Of a DNA stretch of 64,000 nucleotides, positions 34,194 through 46,038 are shown piece after piece. The stretch is from Patulibacter minatonensis DSM 18081 (GTDB taxonomy: Bacteria; Actinomycetota; Thermoleophilia; Solirubrobacterales; Solirubrobacteraceae). The first letter of the stretch is position 1. Each line of letters starts with the position of its first letter. A program made the translations under genes and the position numbers. The stretch covers positions 2,967,432-3,031,431 of the forward strand of contig NZ_KI912613.1 of assembly GCF_000519325.1 (NCBI RefSeq), in the 5' to 3' direction. The notes beneath the pieces are model-generated. The model was not told where the DNA came from. It did no database searches and saw nothing but the letters and a program-made list of their open reading frames with translations.

Positions 34194-35264
34194 ATGTCTC
34201 GAACGTCCGCACGAACCCTCGCCGGCGGTCTCGCCGCGCTCTCCCTGCTCGCCGTCGCTCCTGCAGCCTCGAACGCCGCGACCACGAAGGGCCTTCAGGA
34301 CAACTCGATCCTGAGCGACAACGCCGCCGACCGCGCCGCGTTCTTCGCCGACGCGCGCGCGTCGAAGTCCAAGACGGTCCGCGTCCTCGTGAACTGGGAC
34401 GGGACGTCGACCTCGGCCCCCGCCGACCAGATCGCGCGCATCCGCCGCGCCGCCACCGAGGGCGGCTCCAGCGTCCGGCTCCTCGTCGGCAGCTACGTGA
34501 CGATGGGCCGGGGCAAGAAGTCGGGCTCCAAGGTCCCGGCCTCGACCCAGTCGAACTACGTCCTCTTCATGGGCGACATCGCCAGCAAGCTCAAGGACCT
34601 GCCGCTCGCCGGCTACCTGACGTTCAACGAGCCGAACTACAAGACCGCCTGGCCGCAGGGGCAGGAGCGCGCGTGGGTGAAGCTCTCCAACCGCGTCTAC
34701 AAGCAGGTCAAGAAGAGCGACCCCGGCGCCAAGGTGCTCGTCGGCGAGGCCGCCCCGAACACCCGCTCCGGCCAGGCCGGCTCGAACCCGGGCGCGTTCT
34801 TCCGCAAGGCGCTGTACCTGAACTCGGCGTTCAAGCCGACCAGCCGGAGCAAGGCGGCGAAGACGAAGCTCCTGGGTGACGGCTTCACCCTCCACACGTA
34901 CGACTTCTCGCGCTCGCCCACGAAGGCGACGTCCTCGAAGGACCAGTGGACGCACGGCAACCTGAAGACGACCGTCCAGCAGATCAAGAAGCTGAAGAGC
35001 GCCGGTCGCCTGTCCTCCGCCGCGGCGAAGAACATCCAGATCACGGAGTTCGCCTACCGCACCGAGGGCAAGTTCAAGACGAAGGACTCCACGGCGGCGA
35101 AGTACCTGAAGTCCGCGTTCTCGCTCGCCAAGAAGAACGGCATCAAGACGTTCATCTGGTACCAGCTGCGCGACCCCAAGGGCTCCTCGGACTGGAAGTC
35201 CGGCCTCAAGACGGCCGACGGCACGGCCCGTCCGACCTGGAACGCCTGGCTGAAGCTGAAGTGA
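34194..35264 (+). CDS. Secreted TIM-barrel glycoside hydrolase-like protein (clan GH-A pattern)
   Basis: This 356-residue exported protein has a signal peptide (LAGGLAALSLLAVAPAASNAA) and a barrel-like sequence with strand ends RVLVNWDG, GYLTFNEPN, VLVGEAAP, FTLHTYDF, IQITEFAYRT and TFIWYQLRD. Glu146 in NEPN is placed as acid/base and Glu285 in ITEF as nucleophile, the pattern of clan GH-A enzymes (GH5/GH39-like). The substrate is unknown. ATG 34194 has AGAGGA (34181-34186) 7 nt upstream. TACGCT (34135-34140) is a candidate -10. The family number is not assignable by eye. Confidence 0.75.
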   Translation: MSRTSARTLAGGLAALSLLAVAPAASNAATTKGLQDNSILSDNAADRAAFFADARASKSKTVRVLVNWDGTSTSAPADQIARIRRAATEGGSSVRLLVGSYVTMGRGKKSGSKVPASTQSNYVLFMGDIASKLKDLPLAGYLTFNEPNYKTAWPQGQERAWVKLSNRVYKQVKKSDPGAKVLVGEAAPNTRSGQAGSNPGAFFRKALYLNSAFKPTSRSKAAKTKLLGDGFTLHTYDFSRSPTKATSSKDQWTHGNLKTTVQQIKKLKSAGRLSSAAAKNIQITEFAYRTEGKFKTKDSTAAKYLKSAFSLAKKNGIKTFIWYQLRDPKGSSDWKSGLKTADGTARPTWNAWLKLK

Positions 35265-35313
35265 GCCCCGCGGTGGGGTGCGGTCCGTCCGCGCCCCACC
35301 GCCCAGGAGCGGC

Positions 35314-35601
35314 TCAGGACCCGAGCTGCTCCTGGTCCTCGCGGCGGTCGCCCGGCCACTTCCCGAAGGTGTGCTCGAAGACGTGCATCCCGTAGCGGCT
35401 GACCGCTGCCGAGGTGCCCGCGAAGATCGCCGCCTGCAGGGCGGCGGCCGCGATCGCCCGCCCGGCGGGGTCCTCCCGGACCTCCGCGCTGGGCAGGTCG
35501 CCGCCGTCCACGCGCTGCCAGACCTGATCGAAGATCGCGGCGGAGGCCCGCGAGGCCACGAGCCCCGCGACGAGGCCGAAGGGCTTGAAGAGGAGCTTCA
35601 T
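35314..35601 (-). CDS. DUF4235-type small membrane protein
   Basis: This 95-residue protein, convergent with the preceding glycosidase, begins MKLLFKPFGLVAGLVASRASAAIFDQVW. It has a second hydrophobic stretch AIAAAALQAAIFAGTSAAVSRYG, followed by FEHTFGKWPGD. That layout matches the actinobacterial DUF4235 family of two-helix membrane proteins of unknown function. TACTCT (35615-35610, minus) is 8 nt upstream of the ATG. It diverges from the GH2 gene with 50 nt between starts. Confidence 0.8.
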   Translation of the reverse strand: MKLLFKPFGLVAGLVASRASAAIFDQVWQRVDGGDLPSAEVREDPAGRAIAAAALQAAIFAGTSAAVSRYGMHVFEHTFGKWPGDRREDQEQLGS

Positions 35602-35651
35602 CGCTCGCGAGAGTAGCGCGGTGTCGTGCCTCGGCGTGCTAGAGAGCAGGG

Positions 35652-37763
35652 ATGCACCGCCCCCTCCGGGTCGCCTCGCGCGTGGCTGCCCTGGCCGTCG
35701 TCCTGCCGGCCGTCCTCGCAGCCTCCGCTCCAGCGCAGGACGTCGCCCCGACGACCACCGCGCCCGCGTCACCGGAGACACCACCGGCGCAGGTCGGATC
35801 GACGGCCCGGCCGGCCGCCACGCCGCCGACCCCAGGCGGCCGGTACTTCGCCGGACCGATGTACCGCTGGACGATCGGGGGCTCCTGGCTGATCCGCCGC
35901 GACCAGGGCGGCGTCGGGGTCAAGAGCGCGTGGCAGCGGCAGGTCGACACCCTCGGCTGGTCCCCCGTCGCGGTCCCGAACGTCTGGAACGCCGGCGACA
36001 ACAGCAACGCCTCGCAGGTCGGCGGCGTCGTCTGGTACCGCCGGGAGCTGCAGCTGCCGACGATCCCGAAGGGTCGCCGCGGCGGCCTCTTCGTCCTGCG
36101 CTTCGAGCGGGTCTCCGTCGGGGCGACGGTCTGGGTCGACGGCGTCCGGGTCCGTGGCCACCGCGGGGCGTACGAGCCGTTCCAGGCGGTGATCCCGAAG
36201 GACAAGGCCAAGGACGGACGCGTCGACGTGGTCATCCGCACCGACAACCGGCGCACCGTCGCGGACTTCCCGCCCGGATCCACGCAGAAGGACGGGACGG
36301 CCGGCGGCGGCTGGTGGAACGACGGGGGCATCCCGCGCGAGGTCGGGCTCCACTACGCCGACCAGGTCGACCTCTCCAACGTCCAGGTCACCCCGGACCT
36401 GCCCTGCAAGGGCTGCGCCGGCGTCGTCCGCTTCCGGGCCACCGCGACGAACTACTCGAGCACCCGTCGCAGGCTGGCGCTCGTCGGCCGCGTCGCCGGC
36501 CGCGAGGTGGCGCTCGGCAACGTCTCCCTGCCGCCCAGCCCGTCGCTCGGACGCACGAAGTCGACGGAGGTCCGCGGCGTCGTCAAGGTCCCGAAGCCGC
36601 ACGTGTGGTCGCCCAAGGACCCGCACCTCTACGAGGCGTCCGTCGAGGGCCGCCTGCTCGACGAGGGCAAGCGGCAGGGCGACCGCGTGATGCGGTACCG
36701 CGTCCGGACGGGCATCCGCTCGATCAAGGTCAAGGAGGGGCGGCTCCAGCTGAACTTCGAGAACGTGAACCTCCGCGGCAGCGGCGTGCACGAGATGGAC
36801 ATCCCGAACGGCAGCGCCCTCACCAACGAGGGGCAGGACCAGCTCCTGCAGCAGGTCCGCGACCTCGGGGGCCTCGTGGTCCGCGGGCACTACCCGTTCC
36901 ACCCCCGCATGCTCGAGGAGGCCGACCGCATGGGCCTCCTCGTCTGGAACGAGATCCCCGTCTACCAGGTCCGCCAGTCCCAGCTGGCCCGCCCGACGGT
37001 GGAGGCCGACGCCCTGAACCTCCTGCGCACGACGATCGCGGTCAACGCGCACCACCCGTCCGTCTTCACGTGGTCGATCGGCAACGAGCTGACGACGAAC
37101 CCCGGGCCGCCGATCGTCAAGTACGTCAAGGACGCCCGGAAGATCGTCGACGAGACCGACCCGACCCGACCGATGGCCTACGCCCGCCAGTCGGGCGTGA
37201 AGTACGGCTGCGTCGGCGCCTACGGCCCGGTCGACCTGCTCGGGCTGAACGACTACTTCGGCTGGTACGGCGCGCCGACGGACCCGCTCGCCGACCCCGC
37301 CGCGCTGGGGCCGTTCCTCGACGAGCTGCGCAAGTGCAACCCGAACGAGGCGATCATGATCACCGAGACGGGGGCGGAGGCCACGCGGGAGGGCCCGGCG
37401 GACGAGGCCGGCACCTACGCGTTCCAAGCCGCCTACGCCGCGCACCACTTCGCGGTCTACCGCGCCCATCCGTGGCTGTCGGGCGCCGTCTGGTGGGGCC
37501 TGCGCGAGTTCCGTGTCCGTCCGAACTGGGCGGGCGGCAACCCGACCCCCACCCCGCCGTGGCACGGGAAGGGCCTCCTGGGCCGCGACCTGAGCAAGAA
37601 GCCCGCGTGGCAGGTCCTGCACGACGAGTTCTCCGGCCTGGACCAGCTGGCGCCCGCGCCGGCCGGCCCGGTCACGATCCCGCCGTCCCCGCCCGGCCGG
37701 TTCGCGCCCAGCGAGTCCTCCGACGGGGACCCGTCCGACGGGGTCGCGTCCCCCGGGGCCTGA
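35652..37763 (+). CDS. Secreted glycoside hydrolase family 2 (beta-galactosidase/glucuronidase type)
   Basis: This 703-residue exported GH2 enzyme has a signal peptide (VAALAVVLPAVLAASAPAQD) and the N-terminal jelly-roll sugar-binding domain (VWYRRELQLP, GATVWVDGVRVRGHRGAYEPF). An Ig-like domain and a TIM barrel follow. Glu479 in IGNEL is the acid/base and Glu572 in ITETGAE the nucleophile. LRGSGVHEMD replaces the usual GVNxHED, so the substrate subsite may differ. The Pro/Ser-rich C-terminus lacks a sortase motif. It lies next to another secreted glycosidase on the same strand, suggesting extracellular polysaccharide use. Confidence 0.92.
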   Translation: MHRPLRVASRVAALAVVLPAVLAASAPAQDVAPTTTAPASPETPPAQVGSTARPAATPPTPGGRYFAGPMYRWTIGGSWLIRRDQGGVGVKSAWQRQVDTLGWSPVAVPNVWNAGDNSNASQVGGVVWYRRELQLPTIPKGRRGGLFVLRFERVSVGATVWVDGVRVRGHRGAYEPFQAVIPKDKAKDGRVDVVIRTDNRRTVADFPPGSTQKDGTAGGGWWNDGGIPREVGLHYADQVDLSNVQVTPDLPCKGCAGVVRFRATATNYSSTRRRLALVGRVAGREVALGNVSLPPSPSLGRTKSTEVRGVVKVPKPHVWSPKDPHLYEASVEGRLLDEGKRQGDRVMRYRVRTGIRSIKVKEGRLQLNFENVNLRGSGVHEMDIPNGSALTNEGQDQLLQQVRDLGGLVVRGHYPFHPRMLEEADRMGLLVWNEIPVYQVRQSQLARPTVEADALNLLRTTIAVNAHHPSVFTWSIGNELTTNPGPPIVKYVKDARKIVDETDPTRPMAYARQSGVKYGCVGAYGPVDLLGLNDYFGWYGAPTDPLADPAALGPFLDELRKCNPNEAIMITETGAEATREGPADEAGTYAFQAAYAAHHFAVYRAHPWLSGAVWWGLREFRVRPNWAGGNPTPTPPWHGKGLLGRDLSKKPAWQVLHDEFSGLDQLAPAPAGPVTIPPSPPGRFAPSESSDGDPSDGVASPGA

Positions 37764-37810
37764 GCGTCACGGCGTCCCCGGGAGTTCCCCGCTAAGATCC
37801 TCCGTCGCTC

Positions 37811-38488
37811 ATGGCCACGAACTCTTCCTCGCTCGCAGTCGCTTCCCGCGCACCTCTCCACTCGCGTGACGCCCGGCGTGCCCGTCGTCAGGGCAGCGTC
37901 CCGGGCGTCATCTACGGCGGGGACGTCGAGCCCGTCTCGATCGCGGTGAACGAGCGCGATCTGCGCCTCACGCTCGCCTCGAAGGGCGCCGTCATCGACG
38001 TCGCCATCGACGGCGGCACGAGCGAGCCGGTCGTGCTGAAGGAGGCCCAGCGCCACCCCGTCCGCGGCCAGATCGTGCACGTCGACCTGCTGCGCGTCGA
38101 CCTCAAGCAGAAGATCCAGACCACGGTCCCGGTCGAGGTCGTGGGCCAGGACGACGCCGAGGCGATGAAGCTCGGCGGCATCGTCACCCAGATCGTGCGC
38201 GAGATCACCATCGAGGCCCTCCCGAACGAGATCCCCGAGTCCGTCACGATCTCCGTCACGGACCTCGCCATCGGCGACAACGCCACGGTCGGCGACATCG
38301 TCCTGCCGTCCGGGACCACGCTCGTCGACGACCCCGAGCCGATCGCCGTCAGCATCGCCGCCCCGCGCCTGGCCGCCGAGGTCGAGGCCGAGGAGGAGGC
38401 CGCGCAGGAGGCCGGCGCCGCCGCGTCCGAGGGCAGCGAGGCCGCCGAGACGACCGTCGGCGACGACGAGTCCGGCTCCGACGACTGA
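37811..38488 (+). CDS. rplY: 50S ribosomal protein L25 (CTC form)
   Basis: This 225-residue 5S-rRNA-binding protein is of the long CTC/general-stress type. The N-terminal L25 domain has RDARRARRQGSVPGVIYGG and HPVRGQIVHVDLLRVD. The C-terminal TL5 domain has VEVVGQDDAEAMKLGGIVTQIVREITIEALPNEIPE, and an acidic Ala/Glu-rich tail follows. TAAGAT (37793-37798) with a leader of about 5 nt precedes ATG. pth follows after 100 nt, the usual order. Confidence 0.96.
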   Translation: MATNSSSLAVASRAPLHSRDARRARRQGSVPGVIYGGDVEPVSIAVNERDLRLTLASKGAVIDVAIDGGTSEPVVLKEAQRHPVRGQIVHVDLLRVDLKQKIQTTVPVEVVGQDDAEAMKLGGIVTQIVREITIEALPNEIPESVTISVTDLAIGDNATVGDIVLPSGTTLVDDPEPIAVSIAAPRLAAEVEAEEEAAQEAGAAASEGSEAAETTVGDDESGSDD

Positions 38489-38588
38489 CGCCCCGGCCGG
38501 GCCGCCGCCCGTCGCCCCGCCGCCGCCGTCCGCGGCGGCCTCCGGGTGACCTGCGGCATCGTGCCCGGCCACGTCGTCCCTCCCTCCG

Positions 38589-39200
38589 ATGGCGCTCCTC
38601 GGCGGCACCACGCCCGTCGACTGGCTCGTCGTCGGACTCGGCAACCCCGGCTCGCAGTACGAGCGCACGCCGCACAACGCGGGGTTCCAGGTCGCCCGCG
38701 AGCTCGTCCGCCGCTGGGACCTCGGCAAGGGCCGCGCGAAGTTCCGCGGCGAGTTCTGGCAGGGCACCGTCCGCGAGTTCCCGGGCGAGGACCCCACGCG
38801 CGTCGCGGTGCTGCTCCCGCAGACCTTCATGAACGAGTCCGGGAGGTCCGTGAGCCCCGCCCGCGGCCAGCTGAAGGTCCCGCTGGAGCGCATCCTCGTC
38901 CTGCACGACGAGATCGACCTCGCCTTCGCCGACGTCCGCTGGCGACTGGCTGGCGGGCTCGCCGGCCACAACGGCCTGAAGTCCCTGAAGCGCGAGCTCG
39001 GGGAGCCGACGTTCGGCCGCGTCCGGATCGGCGTCGGGCGGCCCGCCTCGACGGACCCGGAGATCGTCTCCGGCTACGTCCTCGGCAAGTGGCGTCAGCC
39101 GGAGCACGAGGTCGAGGACCTGATCACGACCTCGGCGGACATCGCCGAGTCGATCGTCTTCGGCCGCCGCGAGCTCGTGGCCGCCAAGCCCAACGGCTGA
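38589..39200 (+). CDS. pth: Peptidyl-tRNA hydrolase
   Basis: This 203-residue cytosolic enzyme frees tRNA from stalled peptidyl-tRNA. It has WLVVGLGNPGSQYERTPHNAGFQVA with the catalytic His in PHN, PQTFMNESGRSV, LVLHDEIDL with the supporting Asp, GGLAGHNGLKSL and FGRVRIGVGRP. All essential residues are present. No ribosome binding site or close -10 is visible before ATG, so it probably shares the rplY transcript. A perfect 11-bp hairpin follows. Confidence 0.97.
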   Translation: MALLGGTTPVDWLVVGLGNPGSQYERTPHNAGFQVARELVRRWDLGKGRAKFRGEFWQGTVREFPGEDPTRVAVLLPQTFMNESGRSVSPARGQLKVPLERILVLHDEIDLAFADVRWRLAGGLAGHNGLKSLKRELGEPTFGRVRIGVGRPASTDPEIVSGYVLGKWRQPEHEVEDLITTSADIAESIVFGRRELVAAKPNG

Positions 39201-39206
39201 ACGAGT

Positions 39207-39230
39207 ACGGGCCCGCCGTGGCGGGCCCGT
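39207..39230. terminator. Bidirectional hairpin between pth and guaB
   Basis: acgggcccgcc (39207-39217) and ggcgggcccgt (39220-39230) pair over 11 bp. It is shared by the two convergent genes. Confidence 0.7.
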
Positions 39231-39256
39231 CGGGCGCTGCGAAGGGCCGGCAGGCC

Positions 39257-41211
<1,955 letters not shown>

Positions 41212-44200
41212 ATGTCGCTCCGCCCGCTGCTCCGCCACCTCGCCGACGAACCCACCGGCGCCCGCATCGCGCGGGAGGGCGGGAAGGTCTTCGTCGCGAC
41301 GTCCATGCGGCCGTTCGTGGTCGCCGGGGCGCTCGACGGTGTCGACGGCGCGATCGGTCTCGGCCGCCCGGCCCTCGTCGTCGCCCCGGACGACAAGGCC
41401 GCCCGCGAGCTCGCCCGCGACCTCCGCGCCTGGCTGCACCCGCGGCCCGTGCGCTTCTACCCCTCGCGCGGCGTGGCGTACGAGTCGCACCTCGCCCCGC
41501 CGCCGCACCTCGTCGGCATGCGCGTCGCCGCCCTGGACGCGCTCCTGGCCCCGGACGACGGCGAGCAGGAGCTGCCGGTCGTGGTCGCCTCCGCCGCCGC
41601 GCTGTCGGAGACCGTCCCGGACCCGGCGCTGCGCCCGCACGGCTTCCGCCTGAAGACCGGCGAGCTCCTCGACCTCGACGACTGCGCCCACGACCTCGTC
41701 GCCTGCGGGTACGCCCGGGTGGACCAGGTCGACGACCGCGGCCAGTTCGCCATCCGCGGCGGCATCCTCGACGTGTTCCCGGCGACGGAGGACAACCCCG
41801 TCCGCGTCGACCTCTTCGACATCGAGATCGAGTCGATCCGCGCCTTCTCCGTCTACACGCAGCGCAGCCTCGGCGAGCTCGACCAGGTGGAGGTCGCCCC
41901 GGCCGCCGAGCTCGCCGCCGAGCACCGCGGGGACGAGATCGCCCACTCCGTCCAGCTGGCGAAGGAGGGGGAGGAGCGCCCCGACGTCGCGAGCCTCCTG
42001 CCCGTCGACCGCTTCGGCCCGTTCCTCGACCTCGTGCCGCAGGACGCGGCGGTCATCATCGTCGCCGACGAGGAGATCGCGCCCGCGCTCCGGGACCAGT
42101 GGGACGACGTCTGCGCCGCCTTCCACGACGAGGACGCCGGCCACCTCTACGTGAAGCCCGAGGCGATCCTCGAGGAGCTCGACCGCCGCGCCGAGCTGCG
42201 GATCATGAGCCTCCTGCAGGACCAGGACCTCCAGCTCCACGGCCAGTCCGGCGACCTCGCCGCGCGCAACCTCACCGGTGCGGAGACCGAGCTCGAGAAG
42301 CTCCTGCGGTCCGGGTACCGCACGGTCGTCACGTGGCGCCGGCAGGGCGACGGCGACCGCGCGGCCTACAACCTCTCCCGCGTCCGGGCCCAGTGGGTCG
42401 GCGACGGCGACTTCGACCGGACGCGCGCGGGCTTCGTCATCGCGGACCTCCGCCACGGCTTCATCGCGCCGGGCATGGAGCTCGCCGTCCTCCCGGACCA
42501 CCGGCTCATGCGCCGGCGGAAGACCGAGGCCGACGACGAGTCCCGCCGCCGCTCGGGCCGCCGCGGCGCGCTGAAGTCCTTCGCGGACCTCCGCACCGGC
42601 GACATCGTCGTCCACGAGGACCACGGGATCGCGCGATTCAACGGCTTCGACACGAAGACCGTCGGCGGCATCACCCGCGACTACCTGAAGCTCCAGTACG
42701 CGGGCGACGACAAGGTCTTCGTCCCGGTCGACCAGCTCGCGAAGATCACCCGCTACGTCACGGGCGGCGGGGCCGAGCCGACGCTCTCCAAGCTCGGCGG
42801 CAAGGGCTGGGAGCTCATCAAGACCCGGGCGCGCAAGGCCGCGCACGAGATGGCGGGCGACCTCATCAACCTCTACGCCGAGCGCCGCGCCCGCCGCGGG
42901 TACCAGTTCCCGGCCAACGGCGAGCTCGTCGAGGAGTTCGAGGCGAAGTTCCCGTACAAGGAGACCGTCGACCAGCTCGACGCCATCGACGCCGTGAAGG
43001 CGGACATGGAGTCCACGCGCCCGATGGACCGCCTGATCTGCGGCGACGTCGGCTTCGGCAAGACCGAGGTCGCGCTGCGCGCCGCCGTGAAGGCCGCGGC
43101 CGACGGCAAGCAGGTGCTGATCCTCGCGCCGACGACGATCCTCGCCCAGCAGCACTACGCGACGTTCGCGGAGCGCCTGCGCGACCTGCCGTTGACGGTC
43201 GACCACGTCTCCCGCTTCCGCTCCGCGCCGGAGCAGCGCGAGGTCGTCAAGGCGTTCAACGAGGGCAAGGTCGACGTCCTCGTCGGCACCCACCGCATCC
43301 TCGGCCGCGACGTCGCGGGCAAGGACCTCGGCCTGATCGTCGTCGACGAGGAACAGCGCTTCGGGGTCAAGCAGAAGGAGAACCTGCGCCGGCTGAAGCT
43401 CAAGGTCGACGTGATCGCGATGTCGGCGACGCCGATCCCGCGCACGCTGCAGATGTCGCTGGCCGGCCTGCGCGACATCTCGACGATCGAGACCGCCCCC
43501 GAGGGCCGGCGCCCGGTGAAGACGTACGTCGGCGAGTACGACGAGCAGCTCGTCCGTCAGGCGCTGCGACGCGAGAAGGACCGCGGCGGCCAGTCGTTCT
43601 TCCTCCACAACCGCGTCGAGACGATCGACGAGACCGCGGCGCGGTTGCGTGGCCTCTGCCCCGACATGACGTTCGAGGTCGCGCACGGGCAGATGAGCGA
43701 CCAGCAGCTCGAGGACCACATGATGCGGTTCCTGAAGGGCGACGCCGACGTCCTCGTGTCGACGTCGATCATCGAGTCGGGCATCGACATCCCGCAGGCC
43801 AACACGCTGATCGTCGACCGCTCCGACCTCTTCGGCCTGAGCCAGCTCTACCAGATCCGCGGTCGCGTGGGCCGGGGCCGGGACCGCGGCTACGCCTACC
43901 TCCTCTACCCCTCGGCGGCGGCGCTGACGGAGGACGCGATGCACCGGCTGACGGCGCTCGCGGACTACACCGAGCTCGGCTCCGGCTTCCAGATCGCCAT
44001 GCGCGACCTCGAGCTCCGCGGCGCCGGCAACCTCCTCGGCGACGAGCAGTCCGGGCACGTCGCGGCCCTGGGCTTCGAGCTGTACCTCTCGATGCTCGAG
44101 GACGCCGTCCGGGAACGCGAGGCCGAGGATCGCGACGGCACCGAGGACGGGGCCGACGAGCGCCCGGAGCCCGTCCGCATGGACGCCCAGGTCTCCGCGT

Positions 44201-44628
44201 ACGTCCCCGCCGACTACGTCCCGTACGAGCAGGCGAAGGTCGACATCCACCGCCGGATCGCCTCGGCGAACGACGTCGCGCACCTCGAGGAGCTCCGCGG
44301 CGAGCTCGAGGACCGCTTCGGCGCGCTCCCCGAGCCGCTGCTGAACCTCGTCGAGCTCCAGCGCGCGCGGATCCGCTTCGGCGAGGCCCGCTGCCGCGTC
44401 GTGACGCTCCGGGGCACGAAGCTCACGGCGACGCCGATCGAGCTCGACGCCGAGGGCATCGCGCGCCTGAAGGAGGAGGCCGCGTCCGCCGGCCTGCCGC
44501 TGAAGTACGAGGGCGGCCACTCGCGGATCACCGCCGTCGTCCCCGCCGAGGGGCCGGAGCGCCTCGAGGCCGTGGTGGCGGCGGCCGACGCCGTCCGCGC
44601 CGCCGCGCTCAGCGTGGCGCTCGTCTGA
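41212..44628 (+). CDS. mfd: Transcription-repair coupling factor
   Basis: This 1138-residue DNA translocase removes stalled RNA polymerase from lesions and recruits UvrA. The N-terminal UvrB-like module has [15 protein letters not shown] and [22 protein letters not shown]. The RNA-polymerase interaction domain contains [16 protein letters not shown] and [15 protein letters not shown]. The RecG-like motor has Walker A GDVGFGKT (611-618), DEEQRFG and [12 protein letters not shown] and the C-terminal UvrA-inhibitory domain follow. Length and domains are standard. ATG 41212 is the first start consistent with the domain boundary. Confidence 0.97.
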   Translation: MSLRPLLRHLADEPTGARIAREGGKVFVATSMRPFVVAGALDGVDGAIGLGRPALVVAPDDKAARELARDLRAWLHPRPVRFYPSRGVAYESHLAPPPHLVGMRVAALDALLAPDDGEQELPVVVASAAALSETVPDPALRPHGFRLKTGELLDLDDCAHDLVACGYARVDQVDDRGQFAIRGGILDVFPATEDNPVRVDLFDIEIESIRAFSVYTQRSLGELDQVEVAPAAELAAEHRGDEIAHSVQLAKEGEERPDVASLLPVDRFGPFLDLVPQDAAVIIVADEEIAPALRDQWDDVCAAFHDEDAGHLYVKPEAILEELDRRAELRIMSLLQDQDLQLHGQSGDLAARNLTGAETELEKLLRSGYRTVVTWRRQGDGDRAAYNLSRVRAQWVGDGDFDRTRAGFVIADLRHGFIAPGMELAVLPDHRLMRRRKTEADDESRRRSGRRGALKSFADLRTGDIVVHEDHGIARFNGFDTKTVGGITRDYLKLQYAGDDKVFVPVDQLAKITRYVTGGGAEPTLSKLGGKGWELIKTRARKAAHEMAGDLINLYAERRARRGYQFPANGELVEEFEAKFPYKETVDQLDAIDAVKADMESTRPMDRLICGDVGFGKTEVALRAAVKAAADGKQVLILAPTTILAQQHYATFAERLRDLPLTVDHVSRFRSAPEQREVVKAFNEGKVDVLVGTHRILGRDVAGKDLGLIVVDEEQRFGVKQKENLRRLKLKVDVIAMSATPIPRTLQMSLAGLRDISTIETAPEGRRPVKTYVGEYDEQLVRQALRREKDRGGQSFFLHNRVETIDETAARLRGLCPDMTFEVAHGQMSDQQLEDHMMRFLKGDADVLVSTSIIESGIDIPQANTLIVDRSDLFGLSQLYQIRGRVGRGRDRGYAYLLYPSAAALTEDAMHRLTALADYTELGSGFQIAMRDLELRGAGNLLGDEQSGHVAALGFELYLSMLEDAVREREAEDRDGTEDGADERPEPVRMDAQVSAYVPADYVPYEQAKVDIHRRIASANDVAHLEELRGELEDRFGALPEPLLNLVELQRARIRFGEARCRVVTLRGTKLTATPIELDAEGIARLKEEAASAGLPLKYEGGHSRITAVVPAEGPERLEAVVAAADAVRAAALSVALV

Positions 44629-44744
44629 CGGCGGTCGCCGGGGGTGGTCAGGGGGACGCCGGGGTGCGATACTCAAGACGCTCTGCGTCGTCTCAGAGAC
44701 GGGCCTGAGCGCGGACTTAGGTCGGATCGCTAGTCTGCGGCCCG

Positions 44745-45923
44745 ATGCCTCGACACCAGCGTCCCTTCAGAAGCGCGGTCCTCGCGTGCGCCATCGGCGT
44801 GCCCGCCGCTGTCGTGCTCGCCGGTTGTGGCGGCGACGACGGCCTTCCCGGCAACGCCGTGGCGAAGATCGGTGACACCACGATCACCAAGGCCCAGTTC
44901 GAGTCGGCGGAGAAGCTCCAGCTCCTCGCGGTGAGCCAGCAGCTGACCGCCAACGGCGTGTTCAAGGCGAACCCGCCGAAGCTCCTGAACTTCTCCCCGC
45001 CGTACACCGAGTGCACGAACGCGCTGAAGAAGGTGATCCCGAAGGAGCAGCAGGCCCAGGCCGCTCCGGATCAGCTCGTCGCGCAGTGCAAGCCGGTGCT
45101 GGAGAACGCCAAGACCAGCGCGATCCAGGCGCTCCTGGTGCGCACGGTCGCCGCCGACGAGGCGAAGAAGTACAAGCTGACGGCCCCGGCGGCCGAGGTG
45201 AACAAGCAGGTCGAGGCCCTGTACACCCAGCTCCTGGGCGGCAAGCAGAACCTCGCGAAGTTCACGACGCTGACCGGCGGCACGGTCGACGACCTGAAGG
45301 CGGAGTCGACGTCGACCCTGCTGCTGCAGAAGATCCAGGCGAAGATCACGAAGGACAACAGCACGGTCACGGACGCCGACGTGCTCGCGTACTACAACAA
45401 GAACAAGAAGCAGTACTCGCAGCCCGAGTCCCGCAACGTCCACATCGTGCTGACGAAGACGGAGGCCGACGCGAAGAAGGCCCGCACCGAGCTCGACGGC
45501 GGTGCCAAGTTCGCGGACGTCGCGAAGAAGTACTCGACCGACCAGGTCACGAAGAGCGCGGGCGGCAAGCTCGAGGGCGTCACGAAGGGCCAGCAGGAGA
45601 AGGGCCTCGAGGACGCGATCTTCGCCACCGCCCAGACGAAGCTCGCCGGCCCGGTGAAGACCGAGACCGGCTGGTACGTCGTGCGGGTCGACAAGATCAC
45701 GCCCGCGCAGACGATCCCGTTCGACAAGGTCAAGACGGTGCTGAAGCAGACCGTCCAGCAGTCCAAGCCGCAGGAAGCCCTCCAGAAGTGGCAGGACGAC
45801 GTCGTCAAGGAGTACAAGAAGAAGACCGACTGCCGCGAGGGCTACAACCAGGCGGTCTTCTGCAAGAACCAGCCGAAGCCCAAGACGACGACCGCGCCGG
45901 GCGCGGCGACGACGGGCCAGTAG
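44745..45923 (+). CDS. Parvulin-type peptidyl-prolyl isomerase lipoprotein (PrsA/SurA-like)
   Basis: This 392-residue extracellular chaperone starts with a lipoprotein signal peptide, lipobox LAGC (Cys at about 28). A helical chaperone region follows (GDTTITKAQFESAEKLQ...LVAQCKPVLENAKTSAIQALL). A rotamase domain at about 226-325 has SRNVHIVLTKTEADAKKARTELDGGAKFADVAKKYSTD and GWYVVRVDKI. The tail is Lys/Thr-rich. It likely assists folding of exported proteins. TAGTCT (44731-44736) is 8 nt before ATG. It sits between mfd and mazG, where mycobacteria also carry lipoprotein genes. Confidence 0.9.
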   Translation: MPRHQRPFRSAVLACAIGVPAAVVLAGCGGDDGLPGNAVAKIGDTTITKAQFESAEKLQLLAVSQQLTANGVFKANPPKLLNFSPPYTECTNALKKVIPKEQQAQAAPDQLVAQCKPVLENAKTSAIQALLVRTVAADEAKKYKLTAPAAEVNKQVEALYTQLLGGKQNLAKFTTLTGGTVDDLKAESTSTLLLQKIQAKITKDNSTVTDADVLAYYNKNKKQYSQPESRNVHIVLTKTEADAKKARTELDGGAKFADVAKKYSTDQVTKSAGGKLEGVTKGQQEKGLEDAIFATAQTKLAGPVKTETGWYVVRVDKITPAQTIPFDKVKTVLKQTVQQSKPQEALQKWQDDVVKEYKKKTDCREGYNQAVFCKNQPKPKTTTAPGAATTGQ

Positions 45924-45975
45924 CACCCGGGGCGCTCGCCGCTGCGGGCCCGACCGGCCGCGAGGCCCCACGGCG

Positions 45976-46004
45976 ACGGGCCGGGCGATCATCGCCCGGC
46001 CCGT
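45976..46004 (+). terminator. 14-bp terminator hairpin
   Basis: acgggccgggcgat (45976-45989) and atcgcccggcccgt (45991-46004) pair perfectly, with TTCC following. It lies between the isomerase gene and the mazG promoter. Confidence 0.75.
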
Positions 46005-46038
46005 TCCAGGTCCGGCCCCGGCGACTATCCTCCGCCCG

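Noticed and set aside
44689-44701. Short palindrome cgtct-cag-agacg between mfd and the isomerase gene.
   Set aside because: The stem is only 5 bp and nothing else supports a site. It might contribute to mfd termination, but it is too weak to list.
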